64,000 nucleotides of DNA. It comes from Euryodendron excelsum. Lineage: Eukaryota > Streptophyta > Magnoliopsida > Ericales > Pentaphylacaceae. The translations under genes and the position numbers were made by a program. This document shows positions 33,632-44,837 of the stretch, piece after piece. The DNA lies in contig CM065397.1 in the NCBI GenBank assembly GCA_033060915.1, positions 24,625,001 to 24,689,000 of the forward strand, in the 5' to 3' direction. Positions within the stretch are counted from its first letter, which is position 1; the number at the start of each line of letters is the position of its first letter. The notes beneath the pieces are model-generated. The model made no database searches. It saw only the letters and a program-made list of their open reading frames with translations, and was not told the DNA's origin.

Positions 33632-35475
33632 TCACAGGTCAAAGTCGATGTCATTTGGATCGAAATCCCCGAAGCCCAGCATCGAAGGAGGCAGATAGCT
33701 ACTTGAAGCACCAGCATCCTACAGAGAAGACAAAAGCAAAATCAGCCACATGAAGAAAGAACTAGTCAACAGCAGAACAAGAAGAAGCAAAGGAAGAACA
33801 ACATACCCCGCCACCGCCCATCTGAGATAACTGAGCCATCAGGGAAGCTACCTCGGCCTGGTACTGATCCCGCTCCATCTGGTGCTGATCCTTCTGGTCC
33901 CTCACAACAGTAAACTCAACCTGGGGCACATATCCTCCTGCACGGCACCACAAGTCAACCACCTCTTGGCCCACAGCGTACCCGCCGACCACTATCTCAA
34001 ACCGGGTGAAGGCATCGACCGAATGAGCCCCAAAGTGCGCAGCATAATCTGTATCCGAAGGAAGCAAGAACTCGATGCCCGGCTGCCGCTCTTGATAGGG
34101 GATTGGCACTCCCACCACCAAGGCCTCAAACATGTACTTTGGTGGAGCTCCTGCTGACCGGAACTCTTCATGAAACTGTCGCCAATGTCGCTCTCCAAGA
34201 TAGGACTCTCAAGTGTCATCACTGAGAAAAGCAACTCTCGACAGGGACAACAGGACCAAGTGCCGGACTGTCTCATAATGAACGAATCCAATGAAAGGCC
34301 GCTAAGTCACATCCCTCGCCTCAATCAGCTCCAAGTTAGCCCGAAGCGTCACAAAATCAATAATCTCCGATCACTGAGCTACCTGGTCATGAGCCTGCCT
34401 CAAAGCACGAGGATAGAGGTCGTCCTCGACAACTGCAGGGTGACGCACAGGCAGGTATTCATAGCTCCACCAAACGAGAAAAGGCCAGAAACTAGTCATG
34501 CCGCCCCAACAAGAAAAAGTCCAAACCCGCATCGACCGAAGGAAGCAGCCAAAGGAGAAGGACGCCCAGTCCAACTCAAATAAAGCTCCAAGATCAACTA
34601 TTATGCTCACCAACCGACATGGCACGAGTGACTTATTGTTGTTGCAAAAGCAACTAAAGATGATGTACAAAACAAGTCGCCGTCTCATAATGTCCCGCTT
34701 GGCAGGCGATGGCTCAGCCGCAAAGGTACGGTCATCCTAACTGATCCAAGAGACTGAGAAGGCGTAACGCTCAAGAGGAGGCAAGTCCAACAGAATGCAT
34801 GCCTCGTCTCTACTGACTGACTGTAGAGTGATCCGCCGGCCGATGAAGGAAAGCCCTATGATGATCGCCTAGTCCAAGGGAGTAAGGCCTAACTCAAAAC
34901 CGACAAAATGGAAGGTCCGGTCTCTCCAAACCACCACTCAACCAACGCCAATACCAAATGCCGGTTCAGGCGGTTAGCCTATAATCCCATGAAGGCGCCG
35001 AATCCGATCTCCGCCAAGAATGCACGATATGACGGGGCAGCATGCTGCATAGTCACGAAGACTTGATGAACAGCCCCTCTAAAAGCTGTGTGTACTCAGG
35101 AGGGGGCAAATGCTGTCTGGAGTATACGCTAGGGTGATAAGCTAAATCCCCGAGTAGGGGAATATCTGGTACCTGCAAATCTGCCAAGTCAGCATCCATC
35201 TGCCTGTGCCTAGAGGAGGCTCTCCCATCGCCAGTGACCTGGTCGCCCAGACTTGGTACCTCCTCCTCTACGCCAATCTCCTTTACAAAAGTCTGCTCAG
35301 CCGGAGGAAAGGGGTCGACAGGTGGCTCACTCCCCCGACCACTCTGACTAGATGTTGCCTACCCAATAGACCGTCAGCTATTCCTAGATCGACTGGAGCC
35401 ACTGGTGGAATCTGTCTGAGCTACCTTCCCTGGGCAGCGTCTCCTCTCAAAACCATCATCACCCGCATCTACCAT
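33632..35475 (-). pseudogene. Antisense plant mobile domain (PMD) gene inside element C, with one intron
   Basis: The minus-strand reading starts at ATG 35475 and ends at TGA 33634-33632, about 585 codons after splicing. An acidic/Pro-rich N-terminus contains ADLQVPDIPLLGDLAYHPSV. The PMD-like core (about 35060-33990) has segments FLAEIGFGAFMG, NRHLVLALVEWW, TFHFVGFELGLTPLD, GLSFIGRRITLQSVS, DEACILLDLPPLERYAF, WWSYEYLPVRHPAVVEDDL and YLGERHWRQFHEEF. A C-terminal part has a polar helix (QKDQHQMERDQYQAEVASL). The order matches plant PMD proteins, including those annotated as 'serine/threonine-protein phosphatase 7 long form homolog', which are linked to transposable elements. A phase-0 intron (33806-33719) joins to a last exon ending DPNDIDFDL. 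Decay includes several stops, mostly at Trp-type positions, and a frame change near 34930. TTTTCAG sits just before the ATG, so a further 5' intron is possible. Function is unknown; the family is implicated in silencing and development. Confidence 0.8.
33719..33806 (-). other. Intron of the antisense PMD gene
   Basis: Donor GGG|GTATGT at 33806, pyrimidine-rich 3' part, acceptor TTCTCTGTAG at 33720-33719; 88 nt, close to the usual plant intron size. Splicing joins complete codons. The downstream exon (33718-33632) gives DAGASSSYLPPSMLGFGDFD and a stop, whereas reading through the intron gives low-complexity sequence and an early stop. Confidence 0.75.
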
Positions 35476-36324
35476 CCTGAAAAGTTAAGTCAAGGTAAGA
35501 GGTGTTAATATACAAATAAAAAATAATAATAATAATAAATAAATAAATAAAAGAGATTTCAAATGATAAGTCAAAAACGAAATTCTTACACATTTTGATT
35601 TTCCAACTTCAAATCAAATCTCAAGGGTTTTTCGTCTTTTTCCTTTAAAAAGATTTTATTTCTAAACCTTAACCAACTCTTCCTCTAAATTCTAAAAATT
35701 TTGACAAAATCCCGTTTAAAAATGGCCCCTACAGCACCCATTACATCAACACAAAACACAAAACGTGTATTTTTTTTTACGTTACAATCACATACATCAG
35801 CACCCGCGCACACTTTTCGAAATTTTCAAAACACATGTTTTATTTTTCTAATAAATCAATGGTTTTCAAAAATGTCCTAAAATTTCTCAAAATTATTTCA
35901 AATGATTTCTAAAAATATCCCTACATTTTCAAAATTTTGAACTCTAAAAATTCCATCAATTTCCTGAGTTTTTCAACTTTCCTAATTTTCTAAGTATTTT
36001 CCTATTTTTTAAAAAATCAAAAATTCACCGAGTTTCCAAAAAATCACGAAGCTTTACACGGTTATTAAACACATTTTTCTAAGGCACATCGCACAAAAAT
36101 CTAGTCAGAAAACCCAATGCCCAAGCTTGTAGGAACAAACCCCCAATTTCTACAGAAAATCCTCTTCACGTAATCATATAAAATCACTCAAATTCAATCA
36201 AACAAGCACCAAAATGCAAAAATAATATCACCATAGCGTTCAAAACGTACCAAGTCCATCCCTCCGACCGCCTAACGGTCAACATGGGGCTCTTACTTTA
36301 TCGTTTTCTGTCTTCGACAAGCAA
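35476..36324. other. AT-rich spacer before the C 3' LTR
   Basis: About 850 bp without a gene. It holds an AAT/AAAT microsatellite (35515-35552) and AT-rich sequence. If the antisense gene was ever expressed from inside the element, its promoter and any 5' untranslated exon should lie here; I see no clear TATA box at a suitable distance. Confidence 0.5.
35515..35552 (+). repeat. AAT/AAAT microsatellite
   Basis: Tandem AAT followed by AAAT units just upstream of the antisense gene start. Confidence 0.85.
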
Positions 36325-36345
36325 AGACAGAAAAAGAGAGGCAGC
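36325..36345 (+). other. Polypurine tract of element C
   Basis: AGACAGAAAAAGAGAGGCAGC runs directly into the 3' LTR start TGTAAGC. Nearly the same tract precedes the T2 LTR of element B, which confirms the two families are related. Confidence 0.8.
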
Positions 36346-39300
36346 TGTAAGCACCCTATTTTTGACCGCTCGGCGGTCTCCACTCCGTCCAGACTTGAAT
36401 TCAAGTCATTGTGGGCATATTTCAATCCAAAGTAACTTTCTAAGTCTAATCCCGTCAATTCATCACTTTGCGGGCCCCACCAGGCCTAAATGAAGGCAAA
36501 ATAACCAAAATGCCCCTAGGGGCATCGCCCTTTCTAATTCCAAATTAGGCATGTCTTTCCGAAGACGGTAAGTCCCTTTTCCAACTCCAAATCAGGCACG
36601 TCTTTCCAAAGATGGTAAGTCCCATTTCCAACTCCAACAGACACGTCTTTCCGAAGACAGTAAGTCCCCTTTCCAAGTCCAATTTCAATTCCAATCCCTC
36701 TCTCAGGACAGTTGATTCCTCGAGAGGGTTTGGCACGTTTTCTGAAAAAAATCTCTTCGGAACAGTAAGTCCCTTTAAACATATCGACCGGGACGAGACC
36801 CCAAGTCCCCTAGATGGTAGAATGGTCCACATTTGGCGCCTGCTAGCCTGCCAATGCAGAAATGTTCGTTTAGGCATGCCTTTTGAGAAAGTTGATTCTC
36901 AGACATTAAGTCCCTATAACAGCTTCCCGAGATCAGGCAGTCCCGGGAATGATCGCGAACCGTCAAAGTAGCGGAAATACTTGCAAACATCGCAACCGTC
37001 AGAGTAGCAAAAATACTGACAAACAGGTCAATATAAGGAATTGCCAACAAACCCCTGTATCACGCGACCGCCATCAGAGTGGCAGAAACACTCAAAACCC
37101 AGGTCAACACCAGTGCCCGCTAGCCCACTTCGATGAAAAATGACCAAACTGCCCCTAGGGCCATTTTTCGATACGTTTCTCGAGAACACATTTGAATCCT
37201 CAGAACGGTAAGTCCAACTTTCCAAGATTGTCTTAAAGGCAATCCGGCATGATTAGGTGCCTTCTAATCAGTTTCGGGCCAATTCTGAGACTTTCCAGTC
37301 AAGATGACCATTTTGCCCCTAGGCATTCGAATGCCCCAGGAACCACACCGGCCCTGGATATCAAACCGGTAACCTCTCGAGTATTCTTCTTATAGTGTTC
37401 TCAACCTTTCTTTATCTTTCCGGATCATTCCAAGTCAGTTTCGGCAAACTCGGTGCAAAATGACCGTTTTGCCCCTGGAGAGCCGGTCGCCTTTTCCAAC
37501 CACACCGGCTCTGGGTATTAAACCGGCAAGCCTTTGGAAACATACTGAATAATGTTTTTAAATCTCGAGTCTTTTTTCAAGACATTTTGGGTCCGTCCCG
37601 ACAACTTTCTGGCTTGATTGACTGTTTTGCCCTTAACGGCCCGATCAATCCTTCCGACACATCCTATCCTCATTTTTCAAGTCAAATACCTCCGAGACAC
37701 TGTTCTAAGTGTTTTTGCCCCTTTTTCGGCCTTCCGGGCCAATCCCGGTCCCTTCAATCCTTCCCGGACTTTCCGGGGTCACTCCTAGTGAAACCAGGCT
37801 AAAAATTGCATGGTAGTCACTAGTACAAGCGCCCAAATCTTCCAAAGATATGTTGTTTGCCGACCTTAAAACTTTCCTAACTAGCTGGCACCACTAGTAG
37901 TGGCGCCAAGAGGAATTTTTCCCTAGCGCCACTGTAACAGGCGCCAGGTCTATCCCATCTCTATAAATACAGAGCCTCTTCTAGGATGAAGGAGGTCCGC
38001 AAACTCAATCTAAAAACTCTAATTATCGATATACAGAGCTCGTACACTCCCAAAACCCTAGCTTCTCTAGGTTTTCCAAATCCTAACTAAACCCTAGCCT
38101 CCTATACACTCTCATACACTTATACACTAGCCTCCAACCCTCCTTTGAAAACCTGAAGGGCTGCAATCTGAAGGTTTGAAGATTGAAGATGAACTCTTGA
38201 AGATTGAAGTGAAGATTGAAGCAAGACAAGCAAAGCAAAGCGCGCAAAGCTAAGCAAAATAAAGAAGACACAAGGTAGACTTCTTATTTAAATTTGCGCA
38301 CTTCCCCCCTCTCTCTTCTCTCTTAACCCACTTGGGTTTTCTCAATTTTAATTTCCCATCTTTTGCCCCCCCCTTTCTTTACATGCCTGAAACAAGGGGA
38401 CTCCCAATCTATGTGTAGGATTAGACTATTGGAGGGTCACTGTGTAAGGGGCTTTCTTTCAGTCTAACCGAAGACCACGTGGGTTCGGCCCCCTTGATTA
38501 TGTGGTGAAGCCTTAACCTTGTATATTCACGACCCCAAATTTGCATTGTGCATATCATGATTCTTGCATTCTTCTAAAAGTTATTTTCAAAATCGTTTTC
38601 AAACTTGTTTTCAAAATTATATCAAAATCTTTTTTTTCAAAACTTGTTTTCAAAATCACAATCCTAGGGTGATTCTAGCCTTTCCATGGTTAAGAGTTGC
38701 TGTAGGGAAGTGCTATATTTAAAGTGACCAACATGGCCCATATTTTCAACTCCTTGTTATTTTCAAAACCACTTTCTTAAAGTAGTTCTAGCCTTCTTAT
38801 GGTTAGAATCGCTTCAGGAAAGTGAGACGTTTTCCTACTTTCCAAAAAACTCTATTTTCAAAAGTCTCTCTTTCAATGTGCTTTCCAAAAACTCTTCCTC
38901 CCAAAATTGTTTTCAAAAACTTTCTTCAAAAATCTATGTTTAAACTCCTTTCCAAAATACTTTTCTCAAAATTCACTTTCCTAAAAACTCTTTCCAAAAA
39001 GTTTCTTCCAAAATCTCTTTCCAAAAGCTCTCTTTTTAAAACTCATCTTCTAGAAACTCCTCTCTAAGATTTCCTTCCAAAAACTTGTTTCCAAAAAAAC
39101 ACACTTTCCAAAAATCCCTTTCCTTAGAGCCTAAGTCAAGCCCTAGAGCCACGATTAGGAAACCCTAATTTTCTTTCCGAAAACATGGTTTTCAAACTTA
39201 CCTTAAAACCTAAGTTTCCAAAATCTCTTGTTTTCTGCATCAAAACTATACATATTTCCAAAACCTATTTTCAACGTCGAAACTATAGTTTTCCAAATCT

Positions 39301-41213
39301 AGGGTTTCTAAAAACTTCCTTTTCCAAATCCATGCCAAATCTAATCTTCCCTTTAGGACACCAAATCCAATCTCCCGTTTAGGATACTAGATCCAATCCT
39401 CCGTTTTGGGAAACAAAATCAAATTTTCTCTTTTAGAAACAAAATCCAATCCCTTCCTAATCCAAATCTTTCCTAATTCAACTCCTTCCTAATCTTCTAC
39501 ATTCCTAAATCTTAAGTTTCCAAAACTTGAACATAAAAATCTTTCCTAAAATTCTAAAATTTTATTTTCAAATCTTTCCTAAACTCAAACCTTTCCTAAT
39601 CTCAAAATTTTCTAAAACTCAAACTTTAAAACTTTCTAAATCCTAAACTTTCTAAATTCGAAACTTTCAAACTCCCAAATTTTCTAAGTTCTAAACTTTC
39701 CTAACTTCAAATCTTTTAGAGTCTAAACATTTCCTCATTCCAACCTTTCTTAATTCCACATCCTTTCCAAACTTCAACTCCCAAACCTAAATTTTCAAAT
39801 CTTTCGAAAACTCAAACTTTGAATCTTCCAAAAATTCTAAAGCTCTCTAAATTCAAATCTTTCTAAAATTCTAAGCTTTCTAAATTCAAAACTTTCTTAA
39901 GTTGAAATTTTCCAAATTCTAAATCTTTCTTAAACTAAACTTTTTCTATTTTTAAAACATTCCAAATTTAAAACTTTCCTATTTTGAAAATTTTCCTATT
40001 TCAAAACATTCCAAATTCAAAACTTTCTTATTTCAAAACTTTTCTAATTCGAAAACTTTCCTAGAATGAAAACTTTCCTAAAGCGGAACTTTCCAAATCG
40101 AAACTTTCCTAAATTGAAATTTTCCTAAGTTGAAATTTTCCTAAATCAACATCTTTCCTAATTCCAAGTTTTTTAATCTTCCAAATCCAATATTCAAGTC
40201 AATTCTTTTGGAAAATCTTTCCAAGTCAAATCCAATCTTTCTTTTCTAACTTCTTAAGTCTAGGTTTCCTAAAACCAAGTTTTTCAAAGTCAAATCTTTT
40301 CAAATCTTCCAATCAAAGTTCAATCTCTCAATCTTCCAATCCAATTTCCAATTCAATCTCTTTATTCCAATCATATCTTCTATTTTCAATCAGACTCTTG
40401 TTAGAACTACGACTGACCTGATTCCTCTAAAAGAATACGTAGGCAACCCTCATAGGTGCAATCACAACATTTTTCAAGTTTCTATTTCCACGAAATTTTT
40501 CCAAATCTCCAATCTATTTTCAAACTTCCATTTTCAAATTTCTATTTCCAAATCTCTATTTTTAATTTTCAAAACCTTCTTTCCAAATTCAAACTTTTAT
40601 CTCTTCCTTTTCAAATCAATCAATTTCTTTCCAAATCTATTTTTCAATTCTCTTTTCTTGCACTTGCATATCATACATCATGCTAATTTCTTTTCAAAAA
40701 TTCATTTCTAAAGTGGATAGGATTGAATTATAGTTAGTTAAACACTCTCATCGATGAATCTATGGTAAATAGATATGTAGGTACCGCAAGGGCGGGGTAG
40801 GGTGATGGTTTAGTGCGTTTTCCCTACACGTAACCAACCTCCAAACCTAGGATCACTGATTTTAAAGATAAAAAATAGAGTTATTTTAAAAAAAGGGCTT
40901 ACGTATTTTCTAAAGGTTGCCAAACAACCTGTTTTTCTTAAAAACCTTCTCTTGAGGAGATATTTTCAAAATCGTTTTCAAAAACCCCAAGTATAGTTTT
41001 CAGATTATGCTTAGTTTTTAGGTGACCTAACTCACCTTAATCAAGTTAGATGGCGATTCCAAACTTTTTTTTCAAAAGCCCTTTATTCAAATCAATTTTT
41101 AATTCAAACCTAGTCGCAATTATTCTTCTAGGAGGGTGAGTTCTAACGAGAGTGTACAATATTTTTCCCGCTTGTGTGTGTATTCCTCGAGTGCGAAAAA
41201 TCTGAACCCGACA
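36346..41213 (+). mobile_element. 3' LTR of element C (T1)
   Basis: A 4868-bp LTR from TGTAAGCACCC to GAACCCGACA, collinear with the 5' LTR (23196-28095). The TATA/R segment (37950-38230) is almost unchanged between the two; the pyrimidine tract and U3 show scattered substitutions and indels. The sequence beyond 41213 is T2 LTR, not the T1 LTR that flanks the left end. Confidence 0.9.
37962..37969 (+). promoter_or_regulatory. TATA box of element C 3' LTR
   Basis: TATAAATA in a context identical to the 5' LTR. Fewer inverted repeats remain upstream (about 37885-37945). Confidence 0.6.
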
Positions 41214-42917
41214 TAAACTCTAGGTCATCCTAACCGTAGTTACCCTAACCAAGGTTAATGTGCTTCAAAGTCTCCAATTCTAATTCTCTTTCAAACCACC
41301 TTTTTAAATTCCAAATGACCTTTCAAAAAGTTTCCAAAAACATTCTAACTCTCTTGAGTTTTCAAAAATCATGACCCTCAAAGTCTTTTCAAATACTTTC
41401 GTTCTTCTCTCAAAAATATTTTCAAGAGATCTCTTAAACTTGTCCAAAGCAAAAGTGGCTAGACACTTAACATTTTTAAAATGTCTTCAAAAGCTCACAA
41501 CCCTAAGGTGATCCTAACCCTCTCATGGTTAGAGTTTCAAAGGGAAAGTGATATATCAAATGAAACATTCAAAGGTTTATAGTAGGGTTCCAAACCCTAA
41601 GTGTTTTCCAAAACTTCTTTCAAAAACGTTTTTTTAAGATTTACACTCTTGAAGCAACCTTAGTTCTTTCATGGTTAAGGTTGTTCAAGTAAAAGTGAGA
41701 TATCCAACTAAAGTTCCCTAACCTTAAAAGTTTTTAAAACCCTAAGGGAAGTTTCTAGCGCCTTTTTTAAAAATGTTTTCAAAATACATAATCTTAAAAG
41801 CTAATCTCTCAAAGGTGATGGGATATTCAACATACCTTTCTTAGGGTGATTTCAAAAACTTTTTAAAGACAAGTTCACAAGAGCTTCTACCTTGTTTCCA
41901 ATTCAAATTCTATTTTCAAAAATCCCTAAGCAAGTCTTTCAAAAATATTTCCAAACTCTCTTGAGTTGTTTAAAAAACATTCCAAAACTCTTTTGAGTTG
42001 CTCTAAAAAATACTTCAAAACATTCCAAGTCCTATTTCAAAGGCACTTTCAAAAATCTCCAAGTCCAACTCCAAGTCCAAGTCCAAACTCTCTTGAGTTC
42101 AAGTTTCAAAAATTCTTCAAGACTCCATAAGTCCATTTCCAAAATCGTGCTTTTACACGAATTACGAATAACTTGATTCTCACCAAATTAGATACATAGA
42201 CAACCTTAATAGGTGCACTCATAACCCTTATTTCAAATCAAATTCCCTTTTCAAAACTTTCCTGCAATCATAACCCCTTTTTCAAGTCAAATGTCAATTT
42301 TCCAAAACTTTCCTTTTTTAAAATTTCTCTCTCAAACCACACTTCAAAAACTTTCCAATTCCAAATATCTTTTCAAAAACATGCATCCAAAAAGTGATGA
42401 CCAAACCCTTTTTTCAAAATTTTAAGTAGATATAAGTAGGTAATTAGTAACCGATGATTCAAGTGAGTGAACTAAAGGTGAATAGACATGTAGGTATTGA
42501 AAGGGCGGGGTAGGGTATATAATCTTAGGATATCTTCCCCACACATAACTAACCCTAGACCATAATTTCTATTTTCAAGACCAAAACCAAAGTCATGTGT
42601 TCAAAAGAGCTTTAAAACTCTCAAAAACTTGCTAAAAACCTTTTTTCTAAAAACCTTCTTAAGAAGGCGATTTCCAAAATGTTTTCAAAAAACTTAAGCT
42701 TAGTATTTGGATTACACTTAGCTTTTAGATGACCTAATACATCTTTAATTATGATAGGTGGCGACTCCAAATTTTTTTAAAAAGACCCTTAATCAAATCA
42801 ATTTTCAAGATCAAACTTCCATTGCACTTGTCTTTTTAGGAGGATAAGTTTTAACAAAGAGAGTATCATATTTTTCTTGAGCCCGAGAGGGCATGGTCCA
42901 AAAACCAGGGTGCAACA
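41214..42917 (+). mobile_element. T2 LTR 3' fragment
   Basis: Plus-strand fragment equivalent to the complement of element B's LTRs: the GTTAACC-type repeats at its left edge (compare 48620-48900), then ACTCTCTTGAGTT and AACCACAC-type blocks, ending GGGTGCAACA at 42917. The first 3.5 kb of the LTR are missing where it meets element C. No primer-binding site follows, so it is the outer end of an element or a solo LTR. Confidence 0.72.
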
Positions 42918-43940
42918 AAACATAAATTAAGTTTTAGTTCAAGGCACTCAAAAAACATTTAGAAAGTTAATTCTACCACTTATATTTACTTTTGACTTAA
43001 CTAGATTTTTCTCCTTGTACTTTATTCGAAAAATGCACTTCAAGCCCCATATTCTTAATTATAGAAATTAAACTCCTTCATTTGTAAAAAGTTGAAATGT
43101 TAACTTCCTATAACTTTCCTTTATGAGGCAAACAAAAAATTGTTATTAGGTCATTTTACAAAAGGTCACGTGGCAAAATTTAGATGAAAACTAACCGAAG
43201 GTTAATATAGAAAACCATTGGCTAAAACACTTCTCATTCTTTTGGGAGGTCAAGGGTTCCACATTTACCCCATTAACAATGCCTAATTATTGACTTTAAG
43301 AAAGTGTGTAAAAACTCCACTTTAGTTTGATCAGCTAAGGTGGATTGTCAAGTAGGAGTTTACTGATTATACAATGTTGGCGATACCCAAGTTCGAGTTC
43401 TCTACATCACAAGATGCTTTTTCGGGTGGAAACCACTATATTGATGTCGGTCACTACGAGAGCAACCGTTTGTCAACCTCCATTGAAGTTTACGTACTAG
43501 AGTAAGCTCGAAAAGTCCAACCCTAAACAAGTTCTCCTATGTCATCAAAAAAATTTAATATTACAACAATTTGTAAATGTTAAAATATAATTATTACAAT
43601 TAAAAATATAAATTATAAACTGGATATTGTGTCAAGTGCAAGGTTATACATATATTATTTACCCTTTACTTTCAATGAATAGGGAATGGTTGTCAATTGT
43701 TTTACTCCTGGTACATAGAATAAGGTGTTATGTTAGGGTAATATGAAGTTGTATGTTAAGAGGTCAGCTTATCAAATTGTATATTACTTCTATACACATA
43801 TTTTGCAATTTTTTTGCCAAAGTAACATTCTCCTCCAAAATAATTCCCAAAATAATACTATCTCAAAAATAATTATCAAAATATCATTATGACACCAACC
43901 TTAAACAAAATAATTTACGAACTATTATTTTTTTAATCTT
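42918..43940. other. Unassigned sequence between T2 LTR and element E
   Basis: About 1 kb of moderately AT-rich sequence with no convincing reading frame and no LTR features. It may be older host DNA or diverged repeat. A tRNA-like stretch near 43360-43420 was considered and not accepted. Confidence 0.45.
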
Positions 43941-44814
43941 TGTTGACACCTAAACTTTGACCCCCAACTTACACATCATTTTGGATATCAATCATCTCCG
44001 ATCACCATAAACCGGAGTCCAGACGATTACATCTCAGTCAAACTCTGATGACATCATCTCAGAGCTCAGTCATCTCTGATCACCTTAAACAGGAATCCAA
44101 ATAGCCGCATTCCAATCTGACTCTGATGATATCATTTTGGAGATCAGTAATCTCCGATTACTTTACACCGGAGTTCAGACAACTGCTTTCTAGTCAGACT
44201 TCGATGACATCATTAAGGAGATCAATCATTTTTTATCACCTATTCATGTCCCTAAATTGTATTTGGTTAGCCCTATATTATTTAGTTATTTGATTATTTA
44301 ATGTTTTATTAATAGTAATGTTATTTTATTTGCTTTTGTAGGTTTCTAGATTAATATGGACAAAAGAAGACCTGAACGGAGTTAGTGCACAAAAAGAGAA
44401 GAAAGACAAAGGATACTGCCCATCCGAACGGCTCAACCTAGCCTGTCCAAATGGCCCATCAGCACTACCCATCTGGACGATATACCCAGCCCGTCTGGAA
44501 GGCCCGACATGTAACAAGTTTCCTTGTAAGACAAGGATTGATGTCTTTTTAAGCCCATTGGAGTCCTATTGAGTTAGAGTTAGAGAACTTTAGAGTTACG
44601 AATTTTGCTTCGTTTTTAGAGCTTTTTACATTCAAGAACCTTAGATTGTAATTGATTTAAGTTTTAAATTAAAGATGTTATGTTCTTTCAGTTACTACAA
44701 CCATTCAATACATCTTTCATGTGATTTATTGCGGATCGACCTCAAATTTCATCAAGTTATTTATTACATTGAATCCGTATTGTAGAGTCTTCCAGCATAG
44801 TTTTGGAGAGATCA
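43941..44814 (+). mobile_element. 5' LTR of Athila-like element E
   Basis: Begins TGTTGACACCTAAACTTTGA and ends GAGATCA six bases before a tRNA-Asp-type primer-binding site; 874 bp. The U3 start holds about three copies of an ~80-bp repeat (43995-44225). Further in are inverted GAACGG/TCTGGACG-type motifs (44415-44510) and conserved AGATTGTAATTGATTTAAG. The 3' LTR starts with the same TGTTGACACCC. Confidence 0.78.
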
Positions 44815-44819
44815 AATTT

Positions 44820-44837
44820 TAGCACCGTTGCTGGGGA
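44820..44837 (+). other. Primer-binding site of element E (tRNA-Asp type)
   Basis: TAGCACCGTTGCTGGGGA differs at three positions from the standard Athila-type site complementary to tRNA-Asp. The spacing from the LTR end, with an AATTT spacer, is also typical. Confidence 0.78.

Larger units (their letters stand above)
23196..41213 (+). mobile_element. Element C: 18-kb gag-only T1 retrotransposon with an antisense PMD gene
   Basis: Full two-LTR structure: 5' LTR, tRNA-Arg-type primer-binding site, 1.5-kb leader, decayed gag, about 2 kb of unidentified sequence, an antisense PMD-type gene, an AT-rich stretch, a polypurine tract and the 3' LTR. I see no trace of protease, reverse transcriptase, RNase H or integrase, so it could only have moved with enzymes from a relative, as described for TR-GAG elements. 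The five bases before (TCCGG) and after (TAAAC) do not match, and the flanks belong to different LTR families, so one or both ends have been exchanged since insertion. Confidence 0.85.

Noticed and set aside
33632..35475. A host PMD gene independent of the retroelement
   Set aside because: It lies wholly between the gag and the polypurine tract of a collinear two-LTR element, with multiple stops and a frameshift; capture is simpler.
43360..43420. Possible tRNA or SINE internal promoter (a GTTCGAG-like B box)
   Set aside because: No matching A box, no cloverleaf and no repeat boundaries.
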